Notes under the pieces: generated by a model
The model's input: only the letters and a program-made list of their open reading frames with translations
Told to the model about the DNA's origin: nothing
Database searches by the model: none
Position numbers and translations under genes: made by a program
In this document: positions 23,041 through 34,317 of the stretch, piece by piece
How the letters are laid out: each line of letters begins with the position of its first letter
Position numbering within the stretch: the stretch's first letter is position 1
Assembly: GCA_002682825.1 (NCBI GenBank)
Contig: NOKP01000044.1
Span: 197,662-249,784 of the forward strand
DNA length: 52,123 nt
Source of the DNA: Neonectria sp. B-13
Taxonomy: Eukaryota > Ascomycota > Sordariomycetes > Hypocreales > Nectriaceae
Direction of reading: 5' to 3'

Positions 23041-24063
23041 CTAAAGAACTCCAGCCTCTTTATAATATCGGTAAGCTCCCGGATGCAAGGGAACAGGAGA
23101 CTGCGCCATGTTTTTCGGTTCAAGAGGGTATGTCAAAGGACTCTTCTCTGGGCGCAGATGGTGGTATTGGCCCTCCAGACTCGCGCGTGTCTCGACCAAG
23201 CACCATGTCAGCAAGTGGGCAACCTCCTCTGGGAGGTCGTCGCGCACTAGTACCACAAAGTCGGCGAAGTCGAGGCATGGCAATGGCTCTTTCAGCGAGG
23301 GCCAAAACCCTGCTGGTAGAGGCCTAGCATCAGGCCGACTAGCTCCAGGGTTGCTCTCCGCCAAGCGAGCCAGTGCGGTCGGCTCAGCGGGCAACGGGAT
23401 AAAGCCCTTTTGCTCAATCACGCTTTCCCACCAAGGTGTCATGATGGCTTCTTGCAGCAAGGCATCTGCTTTCTCATCCATCACCAAAGCCATAGCTTCC
23501 TCTGGGCGTGTTCCCGTAATATATTCCCCTCCCCACGATTTGAGCTCGGTGTCGTCAATGCCGTGAGCTTTCATCATCTCAGATGCAACATAACCAATGA
23601 AGTTGGTGCCGTCGTTGTGCGATGTGGCTATTCTCAGAGCTGGCTTCTGCCGCCGCAGTTCCGCAAAAGAATGAATGTTGTACTTGGGGCTTATGGCGAG
23701 AACCATACGGTCATCCTGAGGGAGCACTCCAAGAGCACGCAGCGACGGCATAGGCCCACAAGTTTGAAAGATGCCTTGGCCGGTGAGGGCCGTGGTCATT
23801 AGCTGAGCAGGCGTTGAGATGGAGAGGTGTACGCATCCATCTGAGACGTTCGTGACGGCCTCGAGACCGCCGTCACGCAGATTCCAGATGGCGACTTGAC
23901 TTCGTGGTCCTGTACGATCGCAAAATTGCTGTGCAAGCCAGGAACAAATGCGATGGAAGTTGGCCATCCCCCAATCTCCTTGAAAGTGGAGTGTGAAAGA
24001 GCGCTCTAGTCGCGGGCCAGATTCATTCTGCCTATTCAATTCTCCCAAGTCTGTTGTTGCCAT
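23041..24063 (-). CDS. TAXI-family (NMT1-like) solute-binding-type protein
   Basis: A single exon of 340 codons. The protein has the layout of the TAXI family of TRAP-transporter solute receptors (periplasmic-binding fold): an STPAQLMTTALTGQGIF-like segment at about 83-99, then LRALGVLPQDDRMVLAI, PALRIATSHNDGTNFIG and MKAHGID, and a final proline-rich tail. In bacteria such proteins bind carboxylates or aromatic acids outside the membrane. This protein has no signal peptide and no membrane-transporter partner nearby, so it probably acts inside the cell as a binding protein or enzyme; its ligand is unknown. It is transcribed in the same direction as the aldolase, hydrolase, reductase and oxidase genes beside it. 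The ATG chosen is the first in frame and the body starts soon after it. Confidence 0.75.
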   Translation of the reverse strand: MATTDLGELNRQNESGPRLERSFTLHFQGDWGMANFHRICSWLAQQFCDRTGPRSQVAIWNLRDGGLEAVTNVSDGCVHLSISTPAQLMTTALTGQGIFQTCGPMPSLRALGVLPQDDRMVLAISPKYNIHSFAELRRQKPALRIATSHNDGTNFIGYVASEMMKAHGIDDTELKSWGGEYITGTRPEEAMALVMDEKADALLQEAIMTPWWESVIEQKGFIPLPAEPTALARLAESNPGASRPDARPLPAGFWPSLKEPLPCLDFADFVVLVRDDLPEEVAHLLTWCLVETRASLEGQYHHLRPEKSPLTYPLEPKNMAQSPVPLHPGAYRYYKEAGVL

Positions 24064-24756
24064 CTTGAATATCGGTTGGTTGTCTTGTGTTTTTAGATCT
24101 CACAATGTTGCCCCAAGATTTGGTTGTTCTCCTTGAACATTCCATTATAACCAACATCGCTTGTGAAAAACAGACCCGTAAGATACCTTCGCATCCATCT
24201 CGGGTCCTTTCCCGAAATGCGATTCTGTGCGGGGAAATAGAAAGCGTTCTCCTGCGTGGCCGACCAAAAGACAAGGTCGGCCCGAGACCCGAGCAGTAGT
24301 TGAAATACACGGATTTCAAGGATCGGCGGGATCGAGACGAATGATGCGTTTCGATCTGTTCGTTGGCTCGGACATTTTAGCGGAGGCCGAAAATGGAAAC
24401 CTGGAACTCGGACTCTTCGAGATTGTCCGGTCTCCGCCCATCCCATGCTCGGTCGACAGAGTTCCGGCTTTTTATTACGTAACCCTAGTAGGTTTGCCTA
24501 GGCATCTAGAGTTGTTCATCTGGTCAATCTTGAGGAATTGGGTGGCTGACTCAGTTGAAATGTCTGCTAGTTGTGAGTGCATCGATGTTGCGTCAGGTAT
24601 TCCATTCAATCGTATCACTTCAATGAACGCTGCGAAGCATGCAAAATAGTAGGAAAATAATGGGATGTTTCAAAACATTGTATATCAAACTTGGGGTCAT
24701 TGTCTCAAGAACTCCATTTGGCTAACACAAGGGAGGGTTTTGCGGTAAAGTACTCT
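24064..24756. promoter_or_regulatory. Intergenic region upstream of the TAXI-type gene
   Basis: About 690 bp between the aldolase stop and the TAXI-type start must hold the latter's promoter. Open frames here are short and overlapping on both strands, with no family features. A CGG-AGG-CCG site (cggaggccg, about 24,381-24,389) is a possible target for a Zn2Cys6 factor; this is weak evidence. Confidence 0.35.
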
Positions 24757-25554
24757 CTATGCTGTGTTCACGTAGAGTCCGCACGACTCAACTTCTCTGA
24801 CCCATAGTTGCCATGGTCTTTCAACCGTCCGCTTCGTCATCTCCCTGGCAACTGAAGATTCCTCGCTGCTCAAGTAGGACAAAGAAGCGCCGGATCCAGC
24901 ACCGCCGTACGTCGACTGCAGCGTCGCGGCAGTAGTTTGGATGACTGCGTTCTTCTGTGTATATATAGCCCACATGATGGCGACCTCAACGCTGTCCGCC
25001 ACCACGGTGAACCCATGGCCCCGCATGAGTGTAACCCGGTTGCTGTCGTCAAAGGTTTTGGCTAGAGCTGCTCCCGTCTGCTCGTTGCGGACTAGCATAT
25101 CAGCTCCCCGAGCCGGATCTCTATGCTCAGCGATATCAAACACAACAGCACCGTCAGCGCCCAGAAAACCCGCCATATGATAACAAGCTCTTAATGGCGC
25201 TTCCGAGATAGCATAAGGGACTACCGCCTCCGAGTGGCTGTGAACAATAGCGTGAATATCTGGATGGCGCTTGTAGATCTCTGAATGGATCCTTCTTTCC
25301 TCATAGCCTTTGGAGGATGTGAACTCGACTGGCTCTGCGTTGTCGACTTTGTAGGCTATTAGATCCTTGGGGGAGGATATGGTCCCGGGAGCAATGGAAT
25401 GTGACATGATAAAAACATCGTGGCGAAAAGGGTCTCGAAATGAAAGGTGACCATAAGCGTCAAGTACACGATTCAAGTGAAGAATGTGGCAACCGTCAAT
25501 AAACTTGCGGTAGTACACCTGAAGGATGAGGGATTCGTTTGCGGTGGCTTCCAT
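24757..25554 (-). CDS. Class II aldolase/adducin-domain protein
   Basis: An intact single exon of 265 codons. Motifs of the class II aldolase fold are present: YGHLSFR at 34-40 (phosphate or carboxylate loop), HSE at 90-92 with Glu92 in the catalytic-acid position, HSH at 105-107 and His180 in MRGHGF, the likely three metal ligands. Members cleave or epimerise phosphorylated sugars or, in fungi, act on decarboxylation and aldol-type steps of small acids; the substrate cannot be told from sequence. Length and motif spacing are normal for the family. It lies between the TAXI-type and hydrolase genes on the same strand, about 420 bp from the hydrolase stop. A CCG-N6-CGG palindrome at 25,731-25,742, about 180 bp upstream, could be a regulator site. 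Confidence 0.85.
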   Translation of the reverse strand: MEATANESLILQVYYRKFIDGCHILHLNRVLDAYGHLSFRDPFRHDVFIMSHSIAPGTISSPKDLIAYKVDNAEPVEFTSSKGYEERRIHSEIYKRHPDIHAIVHSHSEAVVPYAISEAPLRACYHMAGFLGADGAVVFDIAEHRDPARGADMLVRNEQTGAALAKTFDDSNRVTLMRGHGFTVVADSVEVAIMWAIYTQKNAVIQTTAATLQSTYGGAGSGASLSYLSSEESSVAREMTKRTVERPWQLWVREVESCGLYVNTA

Positions 25555-25973
25555 GGTGAAGGTGTCAAGACAGTATCAAGGGTCGCCAGTAGAATTGTAT
25601 CACGCTTCGGTGTAGAGTATGTTGCATTGAAGGTTTTGAAGGAAGAAAGTGTGGTAAAATATATAGTGTCCAAGGCATTCCAGAGGGCCATGCACTACTT
25701 GTGAGCCAGTTTAGATTCGGACGTAACGACCCGAGATATCGGCCCCTTGTGGGGTAACGTTAAGGAACCGACCGCCGAGTTCCCTTCCCTCACCAAGGGT
25801 TCACGTTGCCAGTGCCATTCTTGACTCTCTTATCCCGTACATAATGCTTCAATTGTTTGTTAGAAAAAAAGCCCATGCTGTCACATCGATCAAGGTTGAT
25901 AGAGTTTCATCGTGTAAATTAATCCCGGTTCTCGTGTCGAACGTGGGCTTGACTCCAACCACTTTCACCCGCG

Positions 25974-26775
25974 TCAGCCCTGGTGCAGCCACTGTCGAAA
26001 CCAAATCGACGCTGCATTTTTGGCTCTTTCCATCCCCTCCCTCTCGCCATGTTTCCCTGGATCCCCTCTTATGGCAAACCCATGCTCGAGCCCAGGAAAG
26101 TACTGGTAATCATATGCAACACCCGTCTTTGGCAAAGCCTCTAGGCTGTACGCCTTCAACTCTTCAGTAAATTTGTGGTCAAACTCAGGTGCTATAATCT
26201 GCGTCGGAACATTTACGTTTGTGATGTCTTGCTTTTCGAGCATCGACGGGTGGGCGGTAGAAATGCAATCAACGAGATGTTTGCCCTTAGCCGCAAGATG
26301 AAAGACTGCCCATCCACCATAGCAGTACCCAATAGCCCCAATGCGAGAATAAGATGATTTTAAAGATTCCGCAAATCTGATAATCTCTGGTTCTCGCACG
26401 GCCTTGGAGTTGCGCTTGAGGAATGCGCCCAAGTCGAGCTCATTGATTCGGCTCGGATCCAAGAGGATGTCAGTCGGCAAGACCTCTCCGCCAAAGCTAT
26501 GAGATACAGGTTGCAATAAGACATATTGTTCATCATCGTTCGGTTCTAGGAAGAACTCACCAGTCAGGCACATAAACAGTGGCGTCGACCTCTTCGGCAA
26601 AGTGATCGGCAAGGATCCGGATGTTCTCAAACGTCCAACCAAAGAGGTCATGGATCACTATGATGGCCACATCTTTGTTCGAGCCCGTAGCATAGCAGTT
26701 GAGCCCCGCAACATTTTCATCCCGGCCGCTAGTTTTGGCCTCCCACTGTAACCCTTTCAGACAGCAATCCGCCAT
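25974..26775 (-). CDS. Dienelactone hydrolase family protein, two exons
   Basis: Exon 1 is 26,775-26,561 and exon 2 is 26,496-25,974, split by a 64-bp intron (26,497-26,560; GTGAGT...CTCATAG). Joining gives 245 residues in frame, with VYVPD continuing as CFGGEVLP, a common junction in this family. The alpha/beta-hydrolase triad is Cys130 (GYCYGG), Asp178 (PEFDHKF) and His210 (GLEHGF), the Cys-Asp-His set of dienelactone hydrolases. The known reaction opens dienelactones in chlorocatechol and aromatic-acid breakdown; fungal relatives act on various lactones and thioesters. No signal peptide is seen. A plausible partner of the neighbouring oxidase, whose reaction type makes lactones; that link is inference. 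Confidence 0.9.
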
Positions 26776-27829
26776 GATAGTAGAAAGATAAGAGGAGAAT
26801 TGATGACTTTTCTAGGAGTGTGTTATCCAGAGCGGTTCTCGTCATGTGGGGAGGTGTTTTAAACAAGTAGCCAAGAGTCCATAGCATCATCATTTTATAT
26901 TTGAGCTCTCAGTGACCGCTGCATCTCCCGCCCAAGGCAAGGCTAAATGCCGCGTGCGTGCGTGGGCAGGCAGCATCTACCCCAAGATCTTTCCTAGGAA
27001 AAGGACTCACTGCCTCCGTATTGTCCGCTGAGCGCCCGTAATAAATTCCGGTATAGCTAGAGGGATCCGATCATGAAGTCCGCTGGCAAAGCGACTTTTG
27101 AAGTGGAGCACAATCATCAAAGGATCTCTCGGGAAACTTGCAAACATCCGAATCACGAAAAGATGGACCAGGGCTAGCAGACAAGACCCGGTGTAACTAG
27201 AGGCGAAGCCGAGCCAACGCTCGGCCATTCGCAAGGCATTCCGTCCGAGCGGAGAAAGGAAACTGATCCGAACGGCCCCACTGGTGGGGATGGAGGACAG
27301 TCGGACCTGGTCGATCGGCTCTCGCTTCTTTGCTAAAGTCCGGATTACCGACAAGTGCGAGTGCTGGCGTGTTTGGTTGCTCCACCGACCTCAGCACTCC
27401 TGCAATCCGCAAAGTCGACGCGTCACTCATTCGTTAACGTAGATTATTCGAGCTCTCTTCTCGGAGATGTGGAGGCGAAGGTATGCGTGATTTCGGGACG
27501 CTCCCGGGCAGATCAGGTCATACGACTCAGGACAGAGGATGGCAGTGGCACTTATGGCTATCTGAATTATTTCTGTCCGCTGTATCAAGGGCAATTCAGA
27601 CACCGGCACAAAAGCAAAAAGAAACACGGTTTCTTCAGGTATTTCTGTCGCCTTGAGCTTCAAATGCCAAGTCCTTTTTATTGCATTTTATGTTTATTTC
27701 ATAAATATCTTAGCAAACATGATAAAACGACCTTTCTACCTCTAGATCCTAGTCCCATGCCGCTGTGAGGTCACATGAATCACTCCCGACGCATCGTCCT
27801 TGATCTTGTCCGATGAACCGTTCTGTAGC
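26776..27829. other. Intergenic stretch without supported gene
   Basis: About 1.05 kb between the hydrolase start and the reductase stop. Overlapping open frames of 77-137 codons occur on both strands, but none shows a domain, a family motif or an exon-like partner. The hydrolase promoter must lie at the left end. A gcgtgcgtgcgtggg microsatellite-like stretch is at about 26,953-26,968. Confidence 0.45.
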
Positions 27830-28651
27830 TCATCTTCGGCTCATGAGATTCTTCAATGTCCAGTACCCGGGCATGTACCCTGCGACGAGCCCTCTTGCGA
27901 TCCTTGACACAAGCTCCAGCCCATATTTCCGCAAAGGATTCTCGCACTTACTGGTTACACCTACTGCACCAAGCTCAGCATACGACTTTTGCAAAGCGAA
28001 TTCAACAAAGGCATTCCCCAAGTCCGCGTACGTAACAGTGATTCCAACCGATTCTGTACTGATTTCCATACCACTCGCCTCGTCATCCACAAGAGCGGAC
28101 GGTTGCACCAGCAGAAGCGATAACAGCTCCGGCGAGGCCGCCAAAATTGATGTAGCCAGACGGAGATCTAGATACGGATGATAGAATGCTGTCTTGAGGA
28201 GCCAGATGTTCAGCGCTGGCTCATGTGCGGCGAAGCGGTCGTTCCACGTGGAGGATGACAAGAGAATTAACCGGGGTCTTCTCCATTCCTCCGAAGAAGA
28301 CGACTTCAATTCATTGAGCGCGTCAACGATCGACTTGGCAATGTCCTGAATTGGATGGCAACCCGGGAGATTCTCATTCTCGCCTATAGTGCATATGATG
28401 ACATCGGCGCCGCGTAAGCAGTCTCGTACGGTTGGCATGTCGGTAAGTTGTCCCTCCCGGATATGAACGTTCGAAAAGGAGGCGAGCTCAGGTATCAGTC
28501 GAGAAAGTTTAGATTTTGAGCGGACCATGAGGTTGAGCTCGGAAGAGGAATTCTCAAAGTCTTGGCGTTTGATGAAAGAGCGAACTGTAGCACTGCCGGT
28601 GCCGCCAGTTGCCCCAAAAATGGCAATTCGTCGTGGATGTGTGAGAGCCAT
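27830..28651 (-). CDS. NAD(P)-binding Rossmann-fold reductase (NmrA/SDR-a type)
   Basis: The ATG at 28,651 gives 273 codons and starts MALTHPRRIAIFGATGGTG, which places the dinucleotide loop G13-x2-G16-x2-G19 where it should be. A longer in-frame reading reaches 28,900 but adds an N-terminus without family features, so it was not used. The rest fits atypical SDR/NmrA-like proteins: ADVIICTIGENE after a VRDCLRGAD segment, and ILLSSSTWNDR where the catalytic Ser region lies. Such proteins reduce ketones or double bonds of natural products or act as redox sensors; the substrate is unknown. No introns are needed. It is co-oriented with the upstream oxidase gene. Confidence 0.8.
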   Translation of the reverse strand: MALTHPRRIAIFGATGGTGSATVRSFIKRQDFENSSSELNLMVRSKSKLSRLIPELASFSNVHIREGQLTDMPTVRDCLRGADVIICTIGENENLPGCHPIQDIAKSIVDALNELKSSSSEEWRRPRLILLSSSTWNDRFAAHEPALNIWLLKTAFYHPYLDLRLATSILAASPELLSLLLVQPSALVDDEASGMEISTESVGITVTYADLGNAFVEFALQKSYAELGAVGVTSKCENPLRKYGLELVSRIARGLVAGYMPGYWTLKNLMSRR

Positions 28652-29373
28652 GTTGAACACGAGCACGCTCAGGTGATCAGTCAAAGGCTTCCACCGAGTT
28701 ATACTGGGCTTGGTGAGGAAAATAATTGTATAAGGGATGAGCGATAAGTGATTCCAGTCGATGATGATTCGGCCTCCCAAGCCATAGCCTTTATATGTTA
28801 CCCAATCAAGCCTCGGCATCGGTCTCGGGCTGTATTCCGACATAGCAGCGAGAGTCCCCCCCCTGATACCCACTCTTCTTGTCAAATTTCGGTCACTCAA
28901 CGAGACCGAGCCATCGCGTTCCCGAAGGCGCTTTGACCGACATCATCCATCATGCTACAGATGTCATGGAGGAGAGCGTCCTGAATTCATCGTTCGTGGA
29001 AGGTGTGCAGGTTCAATTCGTCTGATACATCGGACTCAGCCATGGTTGTCCGTGATATCCCAAACTGTGGTGACAGTCTGATGGACCGCAGCCTCATGCT
29101 GCGGCTGAATTTGACCTAGATCGTGGCACCGCCCCTCATGCCAGAACTCTGACAGCAGTCTTATGAAGGTGATCATATTCATCCTTTCAGTGGTTAATCG
29201 AAGAGTTTCAACGAGTACCATCCGACAATCCTAGGTTTCCACACCACGGGCCACAGGAAGAAACTCCTCCCAATCATACTTCAAGACACTCTTTCTTGCT
29301 CCATGAGATGTTTCACATACTTGAACAACGTGTATTTCTAAGCCCGCCAACAAATGCGACCGCGACCTGACAA
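28652..29373. other. Intergenic stretch between reductase and oxidase genes
   Basis: About 720 bp that hold the reductase promoter on the right of its start. A 61-codon minus-strand frame at 29,036-29,221 is unremarkable. No family motif, RNA or repeat was recognised. Confidence 0.45.
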
Positions 29374-30775
29374 TTAATGAATGGCATCAACACCCAATCC
29401 GAATCCGGTCCAGCCGTCGAACGCTGCTATGAACTTTACCGCTGCTAGCTTGTAGAATCCATCTTCAGAACCTCTAAGGTCCTCCACCACCTTCAAGGCT
29501 CGGACTACCTTGGGCCAATGCACATCGTTGGACCACTTGCTCTCCAAGGCGCTCTTGTTGATATCATTCCAACTGAGATGGTCCGCCTTGAATGACTTGA
29601 TTGCGTCGGGTCCAAAACTTGGCCGTAGCTGTGCGAGATAGACCAAAATTGTATACAACCCATATTGCTTCATAATGGGGATCCTGTGCTTCTCTGGCAT
29701 GTGAGGAAGCAAGATGCGGAGAGCATGGCCGACCGTTAGAACATGAGCAAGGTAAAAGTCCAAGCCACCCTCCGCATTCACTGCGCTCACCGCGAGTGTC
29801 ACGGCTGTCTGCAACCAGTCTTTCAGCTGCGTAGTTGCATCCTCCACCACCAAAGCGTTCCAGTACTCCAGGATCTCCGACTCGAATTTGCCGAGTAGGG
29901 TGAAAATGTTGGCGAATCCCAGATGCTCGGAGTAGCCGTCAAAGCGGTGGTCGCTATGAAGCTTCTGAAGGACGTCCGCCAAGCTTGTTGTTTTGTATGT
30001 CGAGTTGTCCGGCGGCGGAGAGTCCAGATACTTGTGTGTCTGGTCATACTCGGTACAACCAAGGCTCAGAGCCTCGGTGATGACTTCTTTGCAGTCGAAT
30101 TCATAGCCATACGCGAGGTGGATGAATGGATGACCGACTACAGCCCCTGATTAGCACGACTCGACAAGCGGACCGAAAGTATACTGCGCGTACGTCCGCC
30201 AGAGAATCCGTTGATCAACATCTCTGTGCCTGAGTAAAGATGGTCTTCCACAACCTTGTTCCAATTCCCACCATTTTTCTCGACTTCAGAGTCGAAATAG
30301 TCAACATACGCGGCTGTGTACCTGCAGTTATTCCACATTACTTCTTGCCACAAGATAACCTAGAACCAAAGATTTGACCTACTTCTTTTGGCCCAGGTAT
30401 TCCCTCCAGTTCTCACGCGTGATGGCGTTCCTCAACACACCACTATCAATGACAGTGAGATTTGGTGCGTCACTCGCATATATCTCCTCTAATTTTGCGC
30501 CGCTAGCTCCCAGAAGGTAGGAAGATCCAAGCGCCTGATGGTGTCACGAATCAGCTTCCCAAAACTCCTGATAGTTGTCACTTTGAGAATGCTGGTCTTA
30601 CATGAGGTACATGGTTATGGAAAAGCAACCTTGGCTCGCGGAGAACTGCGTGAGATGCGTGATTCTGCCTAAGGAGTTTGCCAAGTGTTTTCGCGGCATC
30701 ATCCTTGGGATCAATCAAGCGATACACAGGCGCCCTGCCCAGGGTGTTGGATGGGGTGCTAGCTTGAAGCGTCAT
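29374..30775 (-). CDS. Questin oxidase-like (Baeyer-Villiger type) protein, four exons
   Basis: Exons are 30,775-30,602, 30,534-30,383, 30,321-30,194 and 30,137-29,374, with GT..AG introns of 67, 61 and 56 bp. The sum is 1,218 nt (405 residues), exactly in frame. The product matches the questin-oxidase-like family: FHNHVPHALGSSYLLGAS, ITRENWREYLGQKKYYTAYVDYF-type text, then HLYSGTEMLINGFSGG, LGHPFIHLAYGYEFDCKEV and AVKFIAAFDGWTGFG near the end. Members are cofactor-poor monooxygenases that open anthraquinone rings in xanthone and geodin-type pathways. Its reaction here is not proven and no polyketide synthase is in the window. It is divergently placed to the regulator gene. Confidence 0.9.
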
Positions 30776-30836
30776 GGTGAGGATGTGAATGGTTCCAAAT
30801 GCTCGAGGTTTGTTCAAATGACGCGGTAAGCTTGGG

Positions 30837-31211
30837 TCAAAACAAATATATGCACAATAGTCTATCTTTCTTTCTTTTTTCGCTCACTGGATGCAGTATG
30901 ATTTCATATATAGTTATGGACTTGCGAATGACCAGCACATAATGCCCAAGCGACATGTGCTGGCAATTCCTTACCACATGGAGTTGTTCCGTTCGGAATC
31001 CCTCCCGAATCACCGCCTCTGGCCTTAAGGGTACGTACTCACAAACGACTTCATCATCATGGCGATGATGCGGGACATTGATGGGATGAATCAAGCGGGA
31101 CCTAACAGACCCGGCCCCCCAGTAGCGACGATGACGGTTCCCCGCATTTCGGTCTTGCTCGGACAACGCAACTTGGCAATTTTCCGCTTTACCCCGGACT
31201 TTGAGAAACAC
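30837..31211 (-). pseudogene. Fragment of an FAD-dependent aromatic monooxygenase
   Basis: A 124-codon frame reads a GAGSVRSRLI segment (compare the GADGVRS motif of flavin hydroxylases), then VCEYVPLRPEAVIREGF and CQHMSLGHYVLVIRKSITIYEI, the order found in salicylate-hydroxylase-like enzymes after their FAD domain. The usual N-terminal GxGxxG and the C-terminal third are absent, and a frame change is likely just before GAGSVRS. It sits 62 bp upstream of the oxidase start, between that gene and the regulator, so it may be a remnant of a former cluster member. Similarity is moderate and could be wrong. Confidence 0.4.
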
Positions 31212-31541
31212 CGACCTACGCGTGGTATCATCTAAACCAGGATAGGTAGACTAACCCCATGGTAGTCAGTCTACGTTACGTAGTCTAGTGTTTGTCATTT
31301 GTGGGGACGATACTGATGTGCCCTAGATCATTCGGTTTCAAGCGAAAAGCGGAGTGGGCTACGTTTCTTGCCCATGGAGGAGGGGGTTTCTGTGACAATC
31401 TTCTAACAACACAGCATCACTCAGGATCACACGTTACAAGGTAACAAATCTTCGACAATATTATCATTGCCACCATCATTGATACTTCTTTCTACCAAGT
31501 AGTGACATCAGTGGCTACAACAAGACTTGGCAGAAACTCCA

Positions 31542-34317
31542 ATGTCCTCAATACATGATAATGACGTGCCCTCACCCCAAAGGCTTTCAGGGCAAGACGA
31601 AGCGGCACAGGCACACCTACAGGAGGGAAACGCCCCGTCTCGGAATCGACGGAAGATCAGTCTTGCATGCGAAGAATGCCGGGCAAGAAAGGTCCGATGC
31701 GACGGAGTCCGCCCCCAGTGCAGCGCTTGTAGGCGGAGGCCTAGAAGTGGTCGGTCTTGCACGTACCTATGTGAGCCTTCAAGAGTCTCGGGGAATAAAC
31801 GGTATGTGCTGCCGAAACATTCTTACCGGTCAACAAAACAAGACATCGAGTCTAATCGTCATACGTAGGGTTATGCAGTCTCTCCATGATCGCTTGGCCT
31901 ATCTGGAGGCTAAGGTGACTCGTGAAGCAGAGCCAGACATGTCGTCGTCGGGAAACGCTGCACTTAGCAGCGAGGGGCTGGAAGAAGGGCAGATTTCAAA
32001 GCAACTTTCACATGCATTGAACGCCGATCCATCTCCCCCTCAGTCTCTCCAATGCGACACAGAGTCGGCGGTACTGGATCCGAAACCAACCCTGCTTCAT
32101 CCCAATATCATGACACCTGCAAAAAGCTCAAGCGATAGTATTTCTAGAGGCAATGATGGTATTAGTCGCGCCTCTGGTCAAGACTTGGGCACCATCAATG
32201 CCATGGGCATAGCCCATTTGGCAACCGACGCTGTCACCGACACGAGCAGTGAGTTCTACGGCGAGCCTTCCGCGGCCTCGCTGCTTTGCGATATACAAGA
32301 CCATTGCCATCGACCGTCTAGGCTAAGAGCCGACAGTCAAGACCAACTCACTCGGCCCTTCCAATCGTCTCGACGCAGCGTCCCCAATCCTTACGCGTCG
32401 AATGAAGATGACTACCATCTTCCACCGCGCTACGTGGCTGATGGCCTATTGGATCTTTATCGGAAAAGGGTGCAAAGCACTTATCCATTTCTGCATTGGC
32501 CGACATTCATTGAGGCATACAACCGCCTGTGGCTCTCGGATTCCGACGTTAAACGCCTGCCTCAGCTCACAGGAGTAGGCCTTGGAGGGCCCAATTGTTC
32601 AGTACCCGTATTCTACAGTGCACTCAACGCAACCTTTGCCTTGGCAGCCCAGTTCATTGATGGACCAGCTCAGGAGCGCAGGGAGAGATCTGCCCCTTTT
32701 GTTCGACGCTTTAGGCATCTCATGCGCCTTGATTTCCTGGATAACGCCGATCTTTCCATGGTCCAAGCCCTGTTGATATTAGCACGTTATCTGCAGAACT
32801 CGAGCCTTCCTACCCGCTGCTGGAATGTGGTGGGGATCGCCTATCGTATGGCTCAGGGCTTAGGACTACATCTAGAAAGAGACAAGGGAACAACTTCTCG
32901 GTTGGAAAAAGAGATGAGAAGGCGTGTGTGGCATAGCTGCACGTGTCTTGATACGTACGATATACCCTCCTCCTCATGGAGCCCGTTGCTTTTCGTCTCT
33001 AACCAGTCTTGCGACTTACAGCGTCTTAGGCATGTTGACAGGCCGACCATGCTCAAACTCAACCATGTCAAAGGTCCCGCTTCCAAGCGCACCAGACGAG
33101 GAGATTTCCGCATCCGTTTCTGTCCAACCGCAATACAATGACACGGGTGTTTGTACGACGAACTTTTTCGCAGAGGCTGTTAAACTTAGCCACATCCTCA
33201 ATCGCATTCTGGGACAGATATATGACCCTTGGAAAGAGCATGAGGCTAGCAATTGGACCAAGGTTGCCGATGAAAAGTACTATACCCAGCAGGTTTCCTC
33301 CACCATCGGGCTTGACCATGACTTGGACCTCTTCGAGGCTGAGTTGCCAGAGACCCTTCAGTCGTCAACCGAGGCTCCAACATTTCACCGTGGGGATGTT
33401 CTTCCATATCAAAGACATGTCTTGCACACAAGGTAGGAGGTCGGAATCGACACATCCCATTGCCCGATTCACTATCCCTGTTTCTAAGCATCTTTTCTTA
33501 ATGGCCGCTAGATTTCTCCACATACGTGTACTACTCTATCGTCCCCTACTTGTCCAACTATGCCGGAAAATGAGTGCCCAAGCAAAGACAGTCTCAGAAG
33601 AGAAACCTCGAGACACTTCACGCACTCGAAATCAGCTCCATAGTGCTTTTGCAGAGAAGTGCTCCATTGCATGTATTGAGACTGCACAAGCTCTAATTGA
33701 TCATATCAATAATGGTTCAGAGACAACGTACAATGGACTACCCTGGTACAGCTGTTACTGTATGGCCTACCTGCCAGTCAAGATTTCTTCAGTCTTCCGC
33801 GCTAACGCTCATTAGATATCTACCATGCTGCTATGGTGGTCATTTTGGCCGATCTTTGTTCGCCGGGTTTGCAACAACTCAGCCACAGCAGTCTTTGCGA
33901 ATCATGGCGGACATGTGAGGACTTCTTTCGTCGAATGTCGGAGCATGACCCTGAAAGTTACCGATACTTTCGAAGACTGGAAAGTATCTCAAGATTCATC
34001 GAGTCCGCCGCTTTTAACAGTATGCCCTAATTCTCTTTTGTTTCTTATTCAGGGGATGAGTCTGACGTCTTCTCAAATCGTTAGGGACAACAGATGATTC
34101 GATGGAAGCAATTACTCCAACGTGCGAAGAGCGGCAAGAGCTTATTATGGATCATATCACGAATTCTTACCTTGATCCGACTATGGTACTCGGCCTTGAA
34201 GAAGTCCAGTTTGGTATGCCTACGCAACCTAATGACATTGAATCCGTTCTATCCGATAACCAGCTTTGGACTCTTGCAGGGTGGAGTGCGATGAATGTTG
34301 ACAACATGGTTATATGA
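31542..34317 (+). CDS. Zn2Cys6 transcription factor with fungal-specific domain, six exons
   Basis: Exons are 31,542-31,801, 31,869-32,954, 33,022-33,432, 33,512-33,759, 33,816-34,019 and 34,085-34,317. Introns are 56-79 bp with GT..AG ends, and the sum of 2,442 nt is in frame (813 residues). The zinc cluster is Cys43, 46, 53, 60, 63 and 73 (CEECRARKVRC then CSAC and C). A short coiled-coil linker (MQSLHDRLAYLEAKV) follows at about 87-103. The fungal-specific regulatory domain starts near 274 (GLLDLYRKRVQSTYPFLHWP) and includes RRVWHSCTCLDT and VLGMLTGRP. It probably acts in the nucleus on the surrounding genes, by position; targets are inferred. Start: the ATG at 31,542 is the first in frame before the zinc cluster. 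Confidence 0.9.

Noticed and set aside
23108..23802. Plus-strand frames opposite the TAXI-type gene
   Set aside because: Shadows of the minus-strand coding sequence with no family features.
27007..27768. Three overlapping frames of 77-137 codons
   Set aside because: No motif, no exon partners and mutual overlap on both strands; coding cannot be supported.
28652..28900. Longer N-terminus of the NmrA-type reductase
   Set aside because: The Rossmann start lies directly after the ATG at 28,651; the extension has no conserved features and crosses the likely promoter.
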